A stretch of 64,000 nucleotides of DNA from JAEUHQ01 sp964538915 (GCA_964538915.1 CAZIFB010000005.1:1-64000); one strand, 5' to 3'. Positions 33,854 to 43,753 are shown, counted from the stretch's first letter. Numbers and translations are program-made. The notes: generated by a model from the letters alone, not told the origin.

Positions 33854-34759
33854 ATGAACGCCTCCACGATGAAGATGTCCAGCAGTGCGATCCGCGACCT
33901 GAAACTCGACGACCTGCCACAGGTCGTGATGCCGCGATGTGAAGCCCGACCGGTGCTGAAGGGTCAGACCGCCGTCGTCACCGGCGCGTCGTCCGGCATC
34001 GGCCGCGCGATCGCGATGGCGATGGGGGCCGCCGGCGCCAACGTCGTCGTCAACTACGTCGGCAGCGACGAGCCAGCACTCGCGGCCGTCGACGAAGTGA
34101 CCAACTGCGGCTGCCCGAGCCGCGGTCAGGCGATCGCCGTGCGCGCGGACGTCTCCGACGAGAGCCAGGTGCAGGCGATGTTCGCGACGGCTCGCGAACG
34201 CTTCGGCGCCGTGGACATCGTCGTCAACAACGCGGGCCTGCAGCAGGACGCCGCGATCGAGGACATGACCCTCGCGCAGTGGCGCAAGGTGCTCGACGTC
34301 AACCTGACGGGTCAGTTCTTGTGCGCGCGCGAAGCGATCCGCGAATGGAAGCGCCGCGGGCCGCGCCCCGAAGTGTCGTGCGCCGCGGGCAAGCTGCTCT
34401 GCATCTCGAGCGTGCACGAAGTGATCCCGTGGGCCGGCCACGTGAACTACGCGGCGAGCAAGGGCGGCGTGATGCTGATGATGAAGAGCATCGCGCAGGA
34501 AGTGGCCCCGTGGCGCATCCGCGTCAACAGCATCTGCCCGGGTGCGATCCGCACGCCGATCAACCGCGACGCCTGGGCAACCGACGAGGCGTACGCCGAC
34601 CTGATGCGCCTGATCCCGTACAAGCGCATCGGCGAACCCGACGACGTCGCACGCCTCGCCGTCTGGCTCGCGTCGGACGAAGCCGACTACGTGACCGGTG
34701 CCAGCCTGTTCGTCGACGGCGGCATGACGCTCTATCCGGGCTTCGAAGCGGGCGGCTGA
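33854..34759 (+). CDS. Short-chain dehydrogenase (glucose-1-dehydrogenase-like SDR)
   Basis: A 301-aa classical SDR. The cofactor motif is T43-G-A-S-S-G-I-G, the structural NNAG motif is present (VVNNAGLQQD), and the catalytic residues are Y199-x3-K203 (NYAASKGG). The segment ISSVHEVIPWAGHVNYAAS is typical of glucose 1-dehydrogenase and glucose/ribitol SDRs. A 37-residue N-terminal extension precedes the Rossmann fold, also seen in this subfamily. It likely oxidises glucose or a related sugar using NAD(P). It is the last gene of the carbohydrate cluster and stops 7 bp before the convergent repeat-protein gene. Confidence 0.9.
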   Translation: MNASTMKMSSSAIRDLKLDDLPQVVMPRCEARPVLKGQTAVVTGASSGIGRAIAMAMGAAGANVVVNYVGSDEPALAAVDEVTNCGCPSRGQAIAVRADVSDESQVQAMFATARERFGAVDIVVNNAGLQQDAAIEDMTLAQWRKVLDVNLTGQFLCAREAIREWKRRGPRPEVSCAAGKLLCISSVHEVIPWAGHVNYAASKGGVMLMMKSIAQEVAPWRIRVNSICPGAIRTPINRDAWATDEAYADLMRLIPYKRIGEPDDVARLAVWLASDEADYVTGASLFVDGGMTLYPGFEAGG

Positions 34760-34766
34760 GCCGCGA

Positions 34767-37247
34767 TCAGAACGCACCCGCCGTCAGCTGCAGCGCGTTC
34801 GTCGCGGTGACCTGGTCCGCCGGTCCGAGATCGAGCACCAGCCACTGGTGGTAGAAGGTCACGCCGACGAGCGGTGGCGTGTTCGGCAGGAAGAACTCGG
34901 TCGTCGCGGCACCCGTGGTCGTCAGGAGCAGGGCGAGGATGTCCGGCGCGACAAGCACGTCGCAGCCGAGACCCGCGTTCGCGAACGCGAGAGTCAGCGG
35001 CAGGGCGCCCTGCGGAAACGACGTCACGCTGGTGAGCGTCATGGCGATCGCCGTGGTCGGCAGACCACTGCCCGCCGCGTGGAACGTCGCATCCACCCAG
35101 GGCAGCGTCGTTGCGGTGAGCGTGTTGGAACCGCCGCTCGACGCACAGCCAAGTCCCCTCGAGGCGGCCGTCGCCGGGCACGTCGTCGTGAGGCGGGCGA
35201 AGTAGGGAGTGGCCTGATCACCGATGGCGCCGAAGCCACCGCCCACCGCGACGTCGCCGTTCGGCAGCCGAGCGAGTGCAAACACCTCGGGGACGGCGTC
35301 GCTGCCCGCCATCGACCACGTCGAACCGTCCCAGCGCGCCAGTCCGATGGAAGTGCCGAGCGGCGCGGCCAAGAGGCTCTGGCCGCCAGCCAGGACGTCT
35401 CCATCCGGAAGCACCAACAGCGTCCGGCAGATGCCAAAGCTGGTTCCGAGGGGCGACCACGAGGTCCCGTCCCAACGCGCCACGCCTTGCACACCCACGC
35501 CACCCGCACTCGAGAACGAACCGCCGACGATGAGGTTGCCGCCCGCGTCGACTGCGAGTGCATTCGGGTAGCCACCGCCCAGCCCGCTCCCGAGAGGTGA
35601 CCACGACGTGCCGTTCCAACGCGCGACGGCGTTCGCCGGGACCCCTCCCGCCATCGAGAAGTTCCCCGCCGCGACGATGTCGCCGTTCGGCATGGTCGTC
35701 AGCGCCCAGACGGCGGCATTCATGCCAGTGCCGAGCCCCGACCAGGAACTGCCGTTCCAACGCGCGATTCCGGTCGTACCCGGCACGCCGGGCACCGATC
35801 CGGTTCCGCCGACGATCACGTCGCCAGCGCCGGTGATCACCAGCGCATGGACGGTGCTGGACATCCCAGTCCCGAGCGATGACCACGACGCACCGTTCCA
35901 ACGCGCAATCCGACTCGCCGCGACGGCGCCAGCCGTCGTGAAGTCGCCACCCGCGATCACGTCACCGCCGGGCATCACCGCGAGCGCACGGACCACGCCG
36001 TTCATCCCTCCCATGGTGTGCCAAGCTGCACCGTCCCAACGGGCGATGCGGTCGGCACCCGCCGTTCCAGCTTGAGTGAACGAACCACCTGCAATCAGGT
36101 CGCCGCCGGGGGCTAGCGCCAGAGCCAGGAACGGGCCGTTCATTCCCGTCTGGGAGATCGGCGACCAAACGAGACCATTCCACAGAGCGATCCGGTTCGC
36201 GGTGTTGCCGCCGGCAACCGAGAAGTTGCCCCCGGCGAACACGAGGCCACTCGGCAATGCCTGCACCGCGGCGACCGGGCCATTGTGCGGCGCGCCCACC
36301 GACGCCCACGAACTGCCATTCCAACGCATCACGAGACCCCCGACGAACGGAGACTGCTCGCCGCCGGTGATCAGGTCTCCGTTCGTCGCGCTCGAGAGCG
36401 AGAACACGGGCCCGGTCAAACTCGCACCGGAGAGGACCGCCCAGGCAGATCCGTTCCATCGCGCGACGTAGCTGGCGCCGACCGCGCCGGCGACCGTGAA
36501 GTCGCCCCCCGCGACGAGGTCTCCGTTGGCGCGTACGACCAGCGCGTAGACCCAGTCGTTCATGCCCGCTCCCATCACGGACCACGTGGCGCCGTTCCAG
36601 CGCGCGATCCTCGAGGCGCCCACGGCGCCGGCCTGCGTGAAGGCTCCACCGGCAACCAGGTCGCCGTTCGGCAGCACGGCCAGGGCGAAGACGGCGGCAT
36701 CCATCCCGCTAGCGAGCGGGGACCAGGTCGCGCCGTCCCAACGTGCGATTCGATTCGCGCCGGCGCCGCCCGCCATCGTGAAGTAGCCGCCCGCAACCAG
36801 ATCCCCGTTCGGCAGCACGGCGAGGGCGTCGACCCTGCCGTTCATTCCGGTGCCGAGCAGTTGCCATGCCGTGCCGTTCCATTGCGCGACGCCATAGGTG
36901 GCTCCGAAGATGCCCGCCGCCACGAGGACTCCGTTCGGCAGCACGAGCAGTGCTTCGACGAAGGAGAAGCCCGTCCCCAGCGCGGCCCAGGTGTCGGTCG
37001 TCGAATCCCACGTCGCGATGCTCGACGCGGTCGTCGAGCCGACCACGGAGAACATGCCCGCGACGACCAGTACTTCGTTCAACGGGCCGGCGCCGTCCGG
37101 ATCCCAACGCGTCATCGCGGTGACGTTGCCGTCGACTCCGGGGGCTCCGTCACCCGGGAGCCATGGATTGGTGCACTGCGACGGCAGACGCAGAGCGAGG
37201 AGCGCGAACAGAACGATCCAGGTCCACCGGTGGCTGTGGCTGTACAT
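34767..37247 (-). CDS. Secreted repeat protein, predicted double beta-propeller, paralogue 1
   Basis: An 826-aa protein. A signal peptide (WTWIVLFALLALRLPSQ) is followed by QCTNPWLPGDGAPGV, which is nearly the same in paralogue 3. Then come an N-terminal half unit (RWDPDGAGPLNEVLVVAGMF) and 13 full units of about 43-47 residues with the pattern [IV]A.W[ND]G..W..LG.G...V.AL...NGDL.AGG.F..AG. The repeats resemble delta-60/Kelch-type beta-propeller blades. A C-terminal domain of about 140 residues follows, ending ATNALQLTAGAF. The start ATG at 37247 gives the signal peptide. No catalytic residues were recognised; roles in adhesion or cell-surface assembly are inference. Confidence 0.88.
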   Translation of the reverse strand: MYSHSHRWTWIVLFALLALRLPSQCTNPWLPGDGAPGVDGNVTAMTRWDPDGAGPLNEVLVVAGMFSVVGSTTASSIATWDSTTDTWAALGTGFSFVEALLVLPNGVLVAAGIFGATYGVAQWNGTAWQLLGTGMNGRVDALAVLPNGDLVAGGYFTMAGGAGANRIARWDGATWSPLASGMDAAVFALAVLPNGDLVAGGAFTQAGAVGASRIARWNGATWSVMGAGMNDWVYALVVRANGDLVAGGDFTVAGAVGASYVARWNGSAWAVLSGASLTGPVFSLSSATNGDLITGGEQSPFVGGLVMRWNGSSWASVGAPHNGPVAAVQALPSGLVFAGGNFSVAGGNTANRIALWNGLVWSPISQTGMNGPFLALALAPGGDLIAGGSFTQAGTAGADRIARWDGAAWHTMGGMNGVVRALAVMPGGDVIAGGDFTTAGAVAASRIARWNGASWSSLGTGMSSTVHALVITGAGDVIVGGTGSVPGVPGTTGIARWNGSSWSGLGTGMNAAVWALTTMPNGDIVAAGNFSMAGGVPANAVARWNGTSWSPLGSGLGGGYPNALAVDAGGNLIVGGSFSSAGGVGVQGVARWDGTSWSPLGTSFGICRTLLVLPDGDVLAGGQSLLAAPLGTSIGLARWDGSTWSMAGSDAVPEVFALARLPNGDVAVGGGFGAIGDQATPYFARLTTTCPATAASRGLGCASSGGSNTLTATTLPWVDATFHAAGSGLPTTAIAMTLTSVTSFPQGALPLTLAFANAGLGCDVLVAPDILALLLTTTGAATTEFFLPNTPPLVGVTFYHQWLVLDLGPADQVTATNALQLTAGAF

Positions 37248-37417
37248 GGCGAGAGGACGAGTGAGGCGAGCGAGCTTCCCAGACCTCGCCGGACCGTAGT
37301 GCGCGCCCGCAAACGACGCAATCGCCGCAGACAGCGCCGCCGCCCACGGGGCCGCGTGCAATGCGGCTCGACGCCATGGGGGCCACCGCGGAGCCTGAGC
37401 GCAGCCGCCGAGCGCGG

Positions 37418-38812
37418 CTACTTCAGGTCCTTCACTTCCTTGACGATCCCTTCGAGCGCTTCCTTCGCGTCGAGGAAGACCATCAGGCAGTTGTCCATCT
37501 CGAACAGCGGGTTCTTGATGCCCGCGTAGCCGGGCGCGAGCGAGCGCTTGATGACGACGACGGTGCGCGCCTGGTCGACGTCGAGGATCGGCATGCCGGC
37601 GATCGGGCCGGCGGGTTCGCGCGCCGCGGGATTCACGACGTCGTTCGCGCCGACGATGATGACGACGTCGGTGTTCTTGAAGTCACCGTTGATCCTCTCC
37701 ATCTCCCACAACTGGTCGTACGGCACGTCCGACTCGGCGAGCAGCACGTTCATGTGGCCCGGCATGCGGCCGGCGACCGGGTGGATCGCGTAGCGGACGT
37801 TGGCGCCCTTCTTCTGGAGCAGGTCGGCGAGTTCGCGCACGACGTGCTGGGCCTGCGCGACCGCGAGACCGTAGCCCGGCACGAAGATCACCGACTGCGC
37901 ACCGTCGAGCAGCATCGCGACCTCTTCGGGGCCCGCCGACTTGATCGACTTGTAGTCCTTCGCGTCCTTCGCGACCGTCTCCTCTCCCATGCCGCCGAGC
38001 AGCACGTTGCCGAGCGAACGGTTCATCGCCTTGCACATGATCTGCGTCAGGATCAGACCCGACGTCCCGACCAGCGAACCGACGACGATGAGCAGCGGGT
38101 TGTTGATCACGAACCCGGCCGCCGCGCCCGCGATGCCGGAGTAGCTGTTGAGCAGCGACACGACGACCGGCATGTCCGCGCCGCCGATCGGCATCACGAG
38201 CAGCACACCGAGCACCGCCGCCACGACCGCCAGGAGGATCGTCGCGATCGTCATCTGCACGTGGCTCCCGGTCATCACCTGCCACGTCGCGAACAGGATG
38301 CAGCCGAGCCCGAGCGCCGCGTGCACCATGTGCCGCTGCGAACCGGCGAACGGGTGAACGAGCTTCTTCCCGGACAGCTTGAAGTAGGCGACGAAGCTGC
38401 CGGTCAGCGTGACCATGCCGATCAGGATCGTCGCCGGCGTGCTGATCGCGTTGACGACACCGGTGTCGGCGAGCGACTTCGACGGGTCCTTCAGCAGGGG
38501 GTCGATCAGCAGGTAGGCCATCGCCACGAGCGCGGAGGCGACGCCGCCGAATCCGTTCAGAGCCGCGACCATCTCGGGCATCTGCGTCGTCGGCGTGCGC
38601 TTCGCGATGACGGCGCCGATCGCGCCACCGACCAGCACGCCCGCGATCACGACCCACCAGTTGACCCCGGTGACGATCGCCACGGTGGCGACGATCGCGA
38701 CCGTCATGCCGATCTCGGACAGGCGATTGCCCTGACGACACGTCTTTACGCTCGTCAGCTTCTTGATGCCGAAGACGAAGAGCAGCGTCGCGAGGAGGTA
38801 GAGGTATTCCAC
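37418..38812 (-). CDS. pntB: NAD(P) transhydrogenase subunit beta (PntB)
   Basis: A 464-aa protein. Its N-terminal half has about eight to nine membrane helices; its C-terminal half is the NADP(H)-binding domain with VPGYGLAVAQAQH and IVGANDVVNPAA. With PntAA and PntAB it forms the proton-translocating transhydrogenase, using the proton gradient to make NADPH from NADH. The GTG start at 38812 lies 1 bp after the pntAB stop, so translation is coupled. A small stem-loop (37403-37408/37414-37419) overlaps its stop codon. Confidence 0.95.
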   Translation of the reverse strand: MEYLYLLATLLFVFGIKKLTSVKTCRQGNRLSEIGMTVAIVATVAIVTGVNWWVVIAGVLVGGAIGAVIAKRTPTTQMPEMVAALNGFGGVASALVAMAYLLIDPLLKDPSKSLADTGVVNAISTPATILIGMVTLTGSFVAYFKLSGKKLVHPFAGSQRHMVHAALGLGCILFATWQVMTGSHVQMTIATILLAVVAAVLGVLLVMPIGGADMPVVVSLLNSYSGIAGAAAGFVINNPLLIVVGSLVGTSGLILTQIMCKAMNRSLGNVLLGGMGEETVAKDAKDYKSIKSAGPEEVAMLLDGAQSVIFVPGYGLAVAQAQHVVRELADLLQKKGANVRYAIHPVAGRMPGHMNVLLAESDVPYDQLWEMERINGDFKNTDVVIIVGANDVVNPAAREPAGPIAGMPILDVDQARTVVVIKRSLAPGYAGIKNPLFEMDNCLMVFLDAKEALEGIVKEVKDLK

Positions 38813-38813
38813 G

Positions 38814-39092
38814 CTACTTCTCCTTCTTCTTGAACGACGCCAGCATGCGGTCGGTGACCAGGTAGCCGCCGACGACGTTGATCATCGCGAAGACGATCGC
38901 GAGGAATGCGAGGGCCTGCGACAGGAAGCCCTCACCGGTGCGTGCGCAGATAAGCGCGCCGACGACCGTGATGCCGGAGATCGCATTGCTGCCGGACATC
39001 AGCGGCGTGTGCAGCGTCGGCGGCACCTTGTTGATGAGCTCGAAGCCGAGCAGTGACGCGATGACGAACGTGAAGAGGAGCAGGAATTCCAT
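38814..39092 (-). CDS. pntAB: NAD(P) transhydrogenase subunit alpha part 2 (PntAB)
   Basis: A 92-aa protein with three transmembrane helices, matching the small membrane portion of the alpha subunit when it is split in two genes. Typical segments are ELINKVPPTLHTPLMSGSNAISGITVVGAL and FAMINVVGGYLVTDRMLASFKKK. It carries part of the proton channel. It sits 3 bp after pntAA and 1 bp before pntB. Confidence 0.94.
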   Translation of the reverse strand: MEFLLLFTFVIASLLGFELINKVPPTLHTPLMSGSNAISGITVVGALICARTGEGFLSQALAFLAIVFAMINVVGGYLVTDRMLASFKKKEK

Positions 39093-39095
39093 CGC

Positions 39096-40229
39096 TCAGG
39101 CTCCGTGCGCGGCGATGGCCTGCGCGGTGGGTTCGTGGCGGACCGAGCCGTCGTGCACGATCGTGACGGCGGAGAGGATCTCGTTGTTCATGTCGATGCC
39201 GGGCGCGCCGTTCTTCACGAACTCACCGAAGAAGGCGAGCACGTTGCGCGCGTACATCCGCGACGCGTCGGCCGCGCATTGGCCCGGCAGGTTGCTGTCG
39301 CCGAGGATCGTCACGCCGTCGACGACGACGCGTTCGCCGGCCTTGCTGCCTTCGACGTTGCCGCCTTGTCCGGCCGCCATGTCGACGATCACGGAGCCGG
39401 GCTTCATGCCCTTCCTCATGTCGGCGGTGACGAGCACGGGAGCGCGCTTGCCGGGCACCAGTGCCGTCGTGATCAGCACGTCGGCCTGCGCGATGTGCGC
39501 GCTCAAAGTCTCTCGCTGCTTCTTCAGGAACTCGGCCGTCGTCTCCTTCGCGTAGCCGCCCTTCGTCTCGGCGTCCGGCGGCGCACCGGTGTCGACGAAC
39601 TTCGCACCGAGGGACTCGACCTGCTCCTTCACCGCGGGGCGGATGTCGTTCGCTTCGACGATCGCACCGAGCTTGCGTGCCGTGGAGATCGCCTGCAGAC
39701 CCGCGACGCCGGCGCCCAGCACGAGCACGCGCGCGGGAGTCAGGGTTCCCGCGGCGGTCATCATCAGCGGGAACATCTTCGGCAGGTGCACCGCCGCGAG
39801 CAGCACCGCCTGGTAGCCGCCGCACGTCGCCTGCGAACTCAGGATGTCCATCTTCTGCGCGCGCGTGATGCGCGGCATGAACTCGAGCCCCATCGCCGTC
39901 ACCTTGCCGTCGCGCAGGACCTTGATGGTCGGCAGCGAGTTGCCGGGCACGAGGGTGCACACGAGCAGCGCGCCGCCCTTCAGCGAACGCGCGCGCTCGG
40001 CGGCCGGCGGATTGATGCCGACCACGAGGTCGGCCGCGCCGATCGCACCGGCGTCGACGAGCGAAGCGCCCGCGGCTTCGTACTCCGCATCGGAGAAGCC
40101 GGCCGCCGCTCCGGCGCCGCGTTCGACCTGGACGGAAAGGCCGAGCTTCGAGAGGCCTTTCACGGTCTCCGGCACCGTCGCGACGCGCGTCTCCGGCGCC
40201 GCTTCCTTCTGCACGAACATCACAACCAT
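39096..40229 (-). CDS. pntAA: NAD(P) transhydrogenase subunit alpha part 1 (PntAA)
   Basis: A 377-aa soluble NAD(H)-binding subunit with the alanine dehydrogenase/PNT fold. Diagnostic segments are FVQKEAAPETRVATVPETVKGL at the N-terminus, LEFMPRITRAQKMDILSSQA, the Rossmann motif VLGAGVAGLQAI and VIVDMAAGQGGN. It binds NADH on the cytoplasmic side and is the first gene of the pntAA-pntAB-pntB operon. The ATG at 40229 has GAGG 8 nt upstream; the ATG at 40220 would also be acceptable. Confidence 0.95.
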   Translation of the reverse strand: MVVMFVQKEAAPETRVATVPETVKGLSKLGLSVQVERGAGAAAGFSDAEYEAAGASLVDAGAIGAADLVVGINPPAAERARSLKGGALLVCTLVPGNSLPTIKVLRDGKVTAMGLEFMPRITRAQKMDILSSQATCGGYQAVLLAAVHLPKMFPLMMTAAGTLTPARVLVLGAGVAGLQAISTARKLGAIVEANDIRPAVKEQVESLGAKFVDTGAPPDAETKGGYAKETTAEFLKKQRETLSAHIAQADVLITTALVPGKRAPVLVTADMRKGMKPGSVIVDMAAGQGGNVEGSKAGERVVVDGVTILGDSNLPGQCAADASRMYARNVLAFFGEFVKNGAPGIDMNNEILSAVTIVHDGSVRHEPTAQAIAAHGA

Positions 40230-40401
40230 GGGGTCTGCCTCGACAGGGGAGGCGAAAGAGAATCAGACCGCCATGGTGCGCGCCACCGGGAAAGGCGCCC
40301 CACGCGCAATCGGCCGATCGCTCATTCTGCGCTGCGGCGCGCCGGAACGGTGGCAGACGTGGCCCGGTCGGACGATCTCGCCGGAGCAATACACTGCGAC
40401 G

Positions 40402-41028
40402 ATGCTCCGAACCGCTGCGTGGGTGTTGTCGTCACTCGCAACCCTCGCCCTCGTCCATCAGGATCCTGCGATCGAACCGCCGCTCCGGCTCACGCTGCAC
40501 TTGGACGGCCGGCAGTTCGCGCTCGCTCCCGGCGTCGAGACCGAGATCGAAGTCGGCGAGAAGCGGTCCAGGGTCAAGGTCGTGGTCGAACCGTATCGCC
40601 GCTTCCACGCGGCGGGCATCGAGTTCGACTATCCGGCGGACATGGCGTTCGAGCACGAGGTCGGCGCCCTGGAAACGTGGACGCTCGACGGTTCCGACGT
40701 CGTCCTGCACGTCCATCGGCACCGCTTCGGCAAGGCAGTTCCGATGATGCGGGCCACGCTCACCGGAATGGTCGAGTCGCTGGACGACAACACCGAGGCG
40801 CCGATACGCAGCGAGGTGACCTTCGGCGGCACGAAGTACGAGGCGTCGACGGCGAAGGTGACCGTCGGGCCGGCGACCATCTGTTTCACCGCCTTTGGCA
40901 TCGACATCGGCGACGAGGCCGTCGTCGTGATGGTGCAGGACACGCTGGCAGACGACGGTACCCGGATCGCGGAATACGAACGCGTGCTCGGGGCCCTGAC
41001 GAAGACGTTCAAGCTCACCGGGAAGTGA
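40402..41028 (+). CDS. Hypothetical secreted protein
   Basis: A 208-aa protein with a likely signal peptide (LRTAAWVLSSLATLALVHQ). I do not recognise a family. The mature part is beta-rich and polar, with VVVEPYRRFHAAGIEFDYPADMAFEHE and ending YERVLGALTKTFKLTGK. The overall pattern (a pre-positioned 'FDYPADMAFE' strand and a closing 'V..L..TFK') recalls DUF-type secreted proteins that measure up user-like stress domains, but no specific match is claimed. It is divergent from pntAA and converges with repeat-protein paralogue 2, with 13 bp between the stops. Confidence 0.7.
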   Translation: MLRTAAWVLSSLATLALVHQDPAIEPPLRLTLHLDGRQFALAPGVETEIEVGEKRSRVKVVVEPYRRFHAAGIEFDYPADMAFEHEVGALETWTLDGSDVVLHVHRHRFGKAVPMMRATLTGMVESLDDNTEAPIRSEVTFGGTKYEASTAKVTVGPATICFTAFGIDIGDEAVVVMVQDTLADDGTRIAEYERVLGALTKTFKLTGK

Positions 41029-41041
41029 GCGCGAACGACGA

Positions 41042-43627
41042 TCAGAACATCCCGCCCGTCAGCTGCAGCGCGTTCGTGGCAACGACGGAAGTCCAGGCTC
41101 CACCGGCGCCGACTTCGATCGGCAACATCTGCTGGTAGAACGTCACGCCGACGAGCGGCGGCACGTTGGGCAGGAAGAGATCCGACTGCGCGATGCCGTT
41201 GAACGTCACGAGCACGCCGAGGATGTCCGGCGCGACGAGCAGGTCGCAGCCTGGCCCCGCCTGCGGGAACGCCACGGTGAGCGGCACGGCGCTCTGCGCG
41301 ACCGGCGTCACGCTGGTCACGACGAGCACGATCGACGTGGTCGGGAGGCCGGTGCCCGTGGCGCGGAACGTCGCGTCGACCCACGGCAGAGTCGTCGCCG
41401 TCAACGCCGCGCCCGCGCAGCCGAGCCCGCTGGACACCGCCGAGGCAGGGCAGTTCGTCGTGATCCGCGCGAAGTACGCGGAAACCGCGCCGGACGCGAC
41501 CGTGAACTCGCCGCCGACCGCCAGGCTGCCGCTCGGGGCCAGGGACATTGCGGCGACGTCCCCGTTCACACCCGTGCCGACAGCGCTCCAGCCGAGGCCG
41601 TTCCATCGCGCGATCCGCGCCGCGACGACGCCGCCCGCGATCGCGAACGTGCCGCCGGCGACGACGTCGCCATCGGGCAGCGCGACCACGCTGCGGGCGA
41701 AGCTGTCGAGCCCGGTGCCGAGCGGGTGCCACGCCGCGCCGTCCCACCGCGCGATGTTGTCCGCCGCGACGCCGCCGACGGACGAGAACGAACCCGCGAC
41801 GACGAGGTCGCCGTTCGGCCGCACCGCGAGGGCGTGCGCCACGCCGAGGTTGCCGAACCACGAGAGTCCGCCGATCGCGTGCCACGCCGCACCGTCCCAG
41901 CGCGCGATCGAGTCCACTGCGACTTCGTCGGCAGACGCGAAGCTGCCGCCGACGATCAGGTCGCCGTTCGGCATCGCGACGAGGGCTCGCACTTCGTCGC
42001 TCGTGCCCGCTCCGAGTGGCGACCAGCCCGCGCCGTTCCAGCGCGCGATGTTCTGCGCCGGCACGCCGCCTGCGAACGTGAACCGCCCGGCAACGACCAG
42101 GTCACCGTTCGGCATCGTGACGACCGCGTTCACGGCCGGCGCGAACGGCCCGGTGACGCCGCCGCCGATCGGCGACCACGCGGCGCCGTTCCAGCGCGCC
42201 AGCCGATTCGCCGGGACGCCGCCGGCCGACGTGAACGCACCGCCCGCGACGACGTCGCCGCCGGGCAGCGTCGTGAGCGCGTAGACACCGCCGTTGCCAG
42301 CGAGGTCGAGAGATGGGCCGGGCGAACCGAGCTGGCTCCATCCCGACACCGACCGGCGCGCGATCGGACCGGCGCCGCCCGCGACGACATCGCCGTTCGG
42401 CAACGTGACGAGCGCACGGATGTTCGCCGTGAGGCCGTCCTCGAGCGGCTCCCACACACTGCCGCTCCAGCGCGCGACGTGGAGCGCACCGCGACCGCCG
42501 GCCGACGAGAAGGACCCGCCCGCGACCACCGATCCTCCCGAGAGCACGGCGAGCGACGACACCGTGTTGTCTGCGCCCGTGCCGAGCGCCGACCACGATG
42601 CGCCGTTCCACCGCGCAATCGAGTTCGCGGTGACGGACCCCGCAGTCTGGAATCGACCGGCGGCGACGACGTCGCCGTTGGCCATCGTCGCGAGGTCGAA
42701 CACGGAAGGTGTGCCGAAGAAGATCGAGCCGGTGATGCCGGCACCGAACGCGGACCAGCTCGCGCCCGACCATCGCGCGATGCCGTTCGCGGGGTTGCCG
42801 CCCGCCGAAGTGAACTGGCCGCCGGCGACGAGGTCGCCGTTCGCGAGACCCTTCAGGGCGTAGACCACGTCGTTCGTTCCGCCGCCGAATGGGGTCCACG
42901 TCGCACCGTTCCAACGCGCCACGTTCTGCGCCGCAACCGCGCCCGCCGCGACGAAGCGACCGCCGACGGCGACATCGCCGTTCGCCATCGTCGTCAGCGC
43001 GAACACGCTGTGCGGCGGCTGGAACAATCCGGGCGGCGGACCGCCGACGCCCGAGCCGAGCGCCGACCACGACGAACCGTTCCACCGGGCAACGAGACTC
43101 GCCGGCACGCCGCCCGCTGTCTGGAACGAACCGCCGGCGATCACGTCGCCGTTCGGCAGTACGGTGAGTGCGTCCACCGGTGAGTCGACGCCCGCGCCGA
43201 GTGCCGACCACGACGAACCGTTCCAACGCGCGATGTTGGATGCGAGCACGCCGCCGGCGAGCGAGAACGATCCACCGACGATCAGGTGACCGTTCGGTAG
43301 CGCGACGATCGACGAGACGGTCCCGGCGATCCCGCTGCCGAGCGCGGACCACACTCCGGTCGCCGGATCCCACGCGGCGATGCCGCTCACCATCGCGTCG
43401 CCCGCGATCGTGAACGATCCGCCGAGCACGAGTCGTTCGCCCAGCGGACCGGCACCGTCCGGGTCCCATGCGACGACGGCGCTGACACCGTCGGCCAGCG
43501 TGCCCGGCACGCCGCCGTCCGGCACCCACGCCGTGGTGCACTGTGCCGACAACGCGCCGGCGCCGGAGAGGAAGAGGGCTGCAGCGGCGACGAAACACGC
43601 CGCCGGACGGGGCATGGAAGCGGACAT
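41042..43627 (-). CDS. Secreted repeat protein, predicted double beta-propeller, paralogue 2
   Basis: An 861-aa protein with a signal peptide (AACFVAAAALFLSGAGALSAQ), an N-terminal half unit (AWDPDGAGPLGERLVLGGSF) and 13 full repeat units. Unit 8 has lost the WNG core (IARRSVSGWSQLG), and units 3, 5 and 8 carry loop insertions. The C-terminal domain contains WVDATFRATGTGLPTTSI, GCDLLVAPDILGVLV and FLPNVPPLVGVTFYQQM, and ends ATNALQLTGGMF. An alternative start is the in-frame ATG at 43615. It is arranged head-to-tail with paralogue 3, 126 bp apart, indicating local duplication. Confidence 0.88.
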   Translation of the reverse strand: MSASMPRPAACFVAAAALFLSGAGALSAQCTTAWVPDGGVPGTLADGVSAVVAWDPDGAGPLGERLVLGGSFTIAGDAMVSGIAAWDPATGVWSALGSGIAGTVSSIVALPNGHLIVGGSFSLAGGVLASNIARWNGSSWSALGAGVDSPVDALTVLPNGDVIAGGSFQTAGGVPASLVARWNGSSWSALGSGVGGPPPGLFQPPHSVFALTTMANGDVAVGGRFVAAGAVAAQNVARWNGATWTPFGGGTNDVVYALKGLANGDLVAGGQFTSAGGNPANGIARWSGASWSAFGAGITGSIFFGTPSVFDLATMANGDVVAAGRFQTAGSVTANSIARWNGASWSALGTGADNTVSSLAVLSGGSVVAGGSFSSAGGRGALHVARWSGSVWEPLEDGLTANIRALVTLPNGDVVAGGAGPIARRSVSGWSQLGSPGPSLDLAGNGGVYALTTLPGGDVVAGGAFTSAGGVPANRLARWNGAAWSPIGGGVTGPFAPAVNAVVTMPNGDLVVAGRFTFAGGVPAQNIARWNGAGWSPLGAGTSDEVRALVAMPNGDLIVGGSFASADEVAVDSIARWDGAAWHAIGGLSWFGNLGVAHALAVRPNGDLVVAGSFSSVGGVAADNIARWDGAAWHPLGTGLDSFARSVVALPDGDVVAGGTFAIAGGVVAARIARWNGLGWSAVGTGVNGDVAAMSLAPSGSLAVGGEFTVASGAVSAYFARITTNCPASAVSSGLGCAGAALTATTLPWVDATFRATGTGLPTTSIVLVVTSVTPVAQSAVPLTVAFPQAGPGCDLLVAPDILGVLVTFNGIAQSDLFLPNVPPLVGVTFYQQMLPIEVGAGGAWTSVVATNALQLTGGMF

Positions 43628-43753
43628 GCGCGTCTCGCTACCACGGTTTCCCGCCGTCGTCAGGCGGGGTCGAGGCGCCCGCTCGTCAGGCGAACACCGC
43701 GATCGGGCCGCGTCGGTCCGATGACAGTGAGGACTCGTGTTCGCCGACGCGGG

